Below, piece after piece: positions 63,938-64,000 of a DNA stretch of 64,000 nucleotides. The position numbers were made by a program, and so were the translations under genes. Origin of the DNA: Parerythrobacter lacustris (GTDB taxonomy: Bacteria > Pseudomonadota > Alphaproteobacteria > Sphingomonadales > Sphingomonadaceae); contig NZ_JANKHH010000001.1 in NCBI RefSeq assembly GCF_024626475.1, positions 248,001-312,000 on the forward strand. Direction: 5' to 3'. The stretch's first letter is position 1. Each line of letters starts with the position of its first letter. The notes beneath the pieces are model-generated. The model was not told the DNA's origin, did no database searches, and saw only the letters and a program-made list of their open reading frames with translations.

Positions 63938-64000
63938 CTAGTGGCCGTCCGGCATCGTCGTGCCGTCATGGGTGATGCGCCCGTCTTCCAGCTGGATGAT
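63938..64000 (-). CDS. ABC transporter ATP-binding protein, C-terminal fragment (cut by window edge)
   Basis: Only the last 20 residues are visible: ...IIQLEDGRITHDGTTMPDGH then TAG at 63940-63938. The IIxLEDGRI..D pattern is the C-terminal edge of a MacB/LolD-type ATPase. It lies 13 bases upstream of the HlyD gene, so it is the first seen gene of an ABC-HlyD-NodT operon of the MacAB-TolC kind. Confidence 0.65.
   Translation of the reverse strand: MIQLEDGRITHDGTTMPDGH

Overview
The window is about 64 kb of chromosome with high GC and dense coding. It most resembles an alphaproteobacterium of the Sphingomonadales, probably Erythrobacteraceae. That placement is inferred from the protein sequences (GyrB, NrdAB, TldD, PutA), the two-gene toxin-antitoxin modules, the tandem ATGA/CTAG gene overlaps and the intergenic palindromic repeats. 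No phage structural genes, transposases or CRISPR arrays were seen. Most of the window is core metabolism, with small AT-richer or mobile-looking inserts at 10.8-12.1, 23.7-24.4, 28.5-29.6 and 33.8-35.0 kb.

Layout. 1-6.3 kb: a truncated HI0933/BaiN flavoprotein, an AI-2E transporter and gyrB (probably leaderless), divergent from sdaA. 6.4-10.8 kb: a PIG-L deacetylase, an acyl-CoA synthetase and guaA. The 370-bp gap before guaA holds a strongly folded sequence that I read as a candidate minus-strand small RNA with three C-rich loops. 10.8-14.6 kb: a foreign-looking secreted protein, a Phd/PIN toxin-antitoxin pair with a three-site operator, then a sulfotransferase, an FkbM methyltransferase and an unknown protein. 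14.6-20 kb: a desaturase under an ArsR repressor with a 16-bp dyad, an SDR, a nitronate monooxygenase and a ComEC-like MBL hydrolase. 20-28 kb: two tandem secreted paralogues, tldD, a CHCC zinc-finger protein, an ABC ATPase, an AbrB/PIN pair, nadB, a TraB/GumN-like protein and an alpha/beta hydrolase. 28-30.2 kb: repeats, a degenerate tRNA-Ser-like gene, and low-GC and small membrane proteins.

30.4-35 kb: nrdA and nrdB behind a tandem pair of NrdR-like boxes. One base after nrdB begins an AT-richer pair: a Panacea (SocA-type) antitoxin and a 236-residue protein carrying QFPLF, a close match to the beta-clamp binding motif. I interpret it as a SocAB-like (type VI) replication-blocking module attached to the ribonucleotide reductase operon. 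It is the most striking system in the window.

35-47 kb: small membrane, secreted and zinc-ribbon proteins, two SNase/DUF4870-like gene pairs, a second sulfotransferase, an argB-yggT-folD-lipoprotein-marC run, and a cnoX-like thioredoxin with a Lon-substrate-domain protein. 47-64 kb: tRNA-Gly(GCC), a ZnuD-like TonB receptor behind a Zur-like dyad, acyl-CoA metabolism genes with dcd, an LRAT/NlpC-like secreted protein, a short PutA, MaoC, a translationally coupled DUF3604-PPIase-HupE trio, and an HlyD/NodT/ABC efflux operon that runs off the right end.
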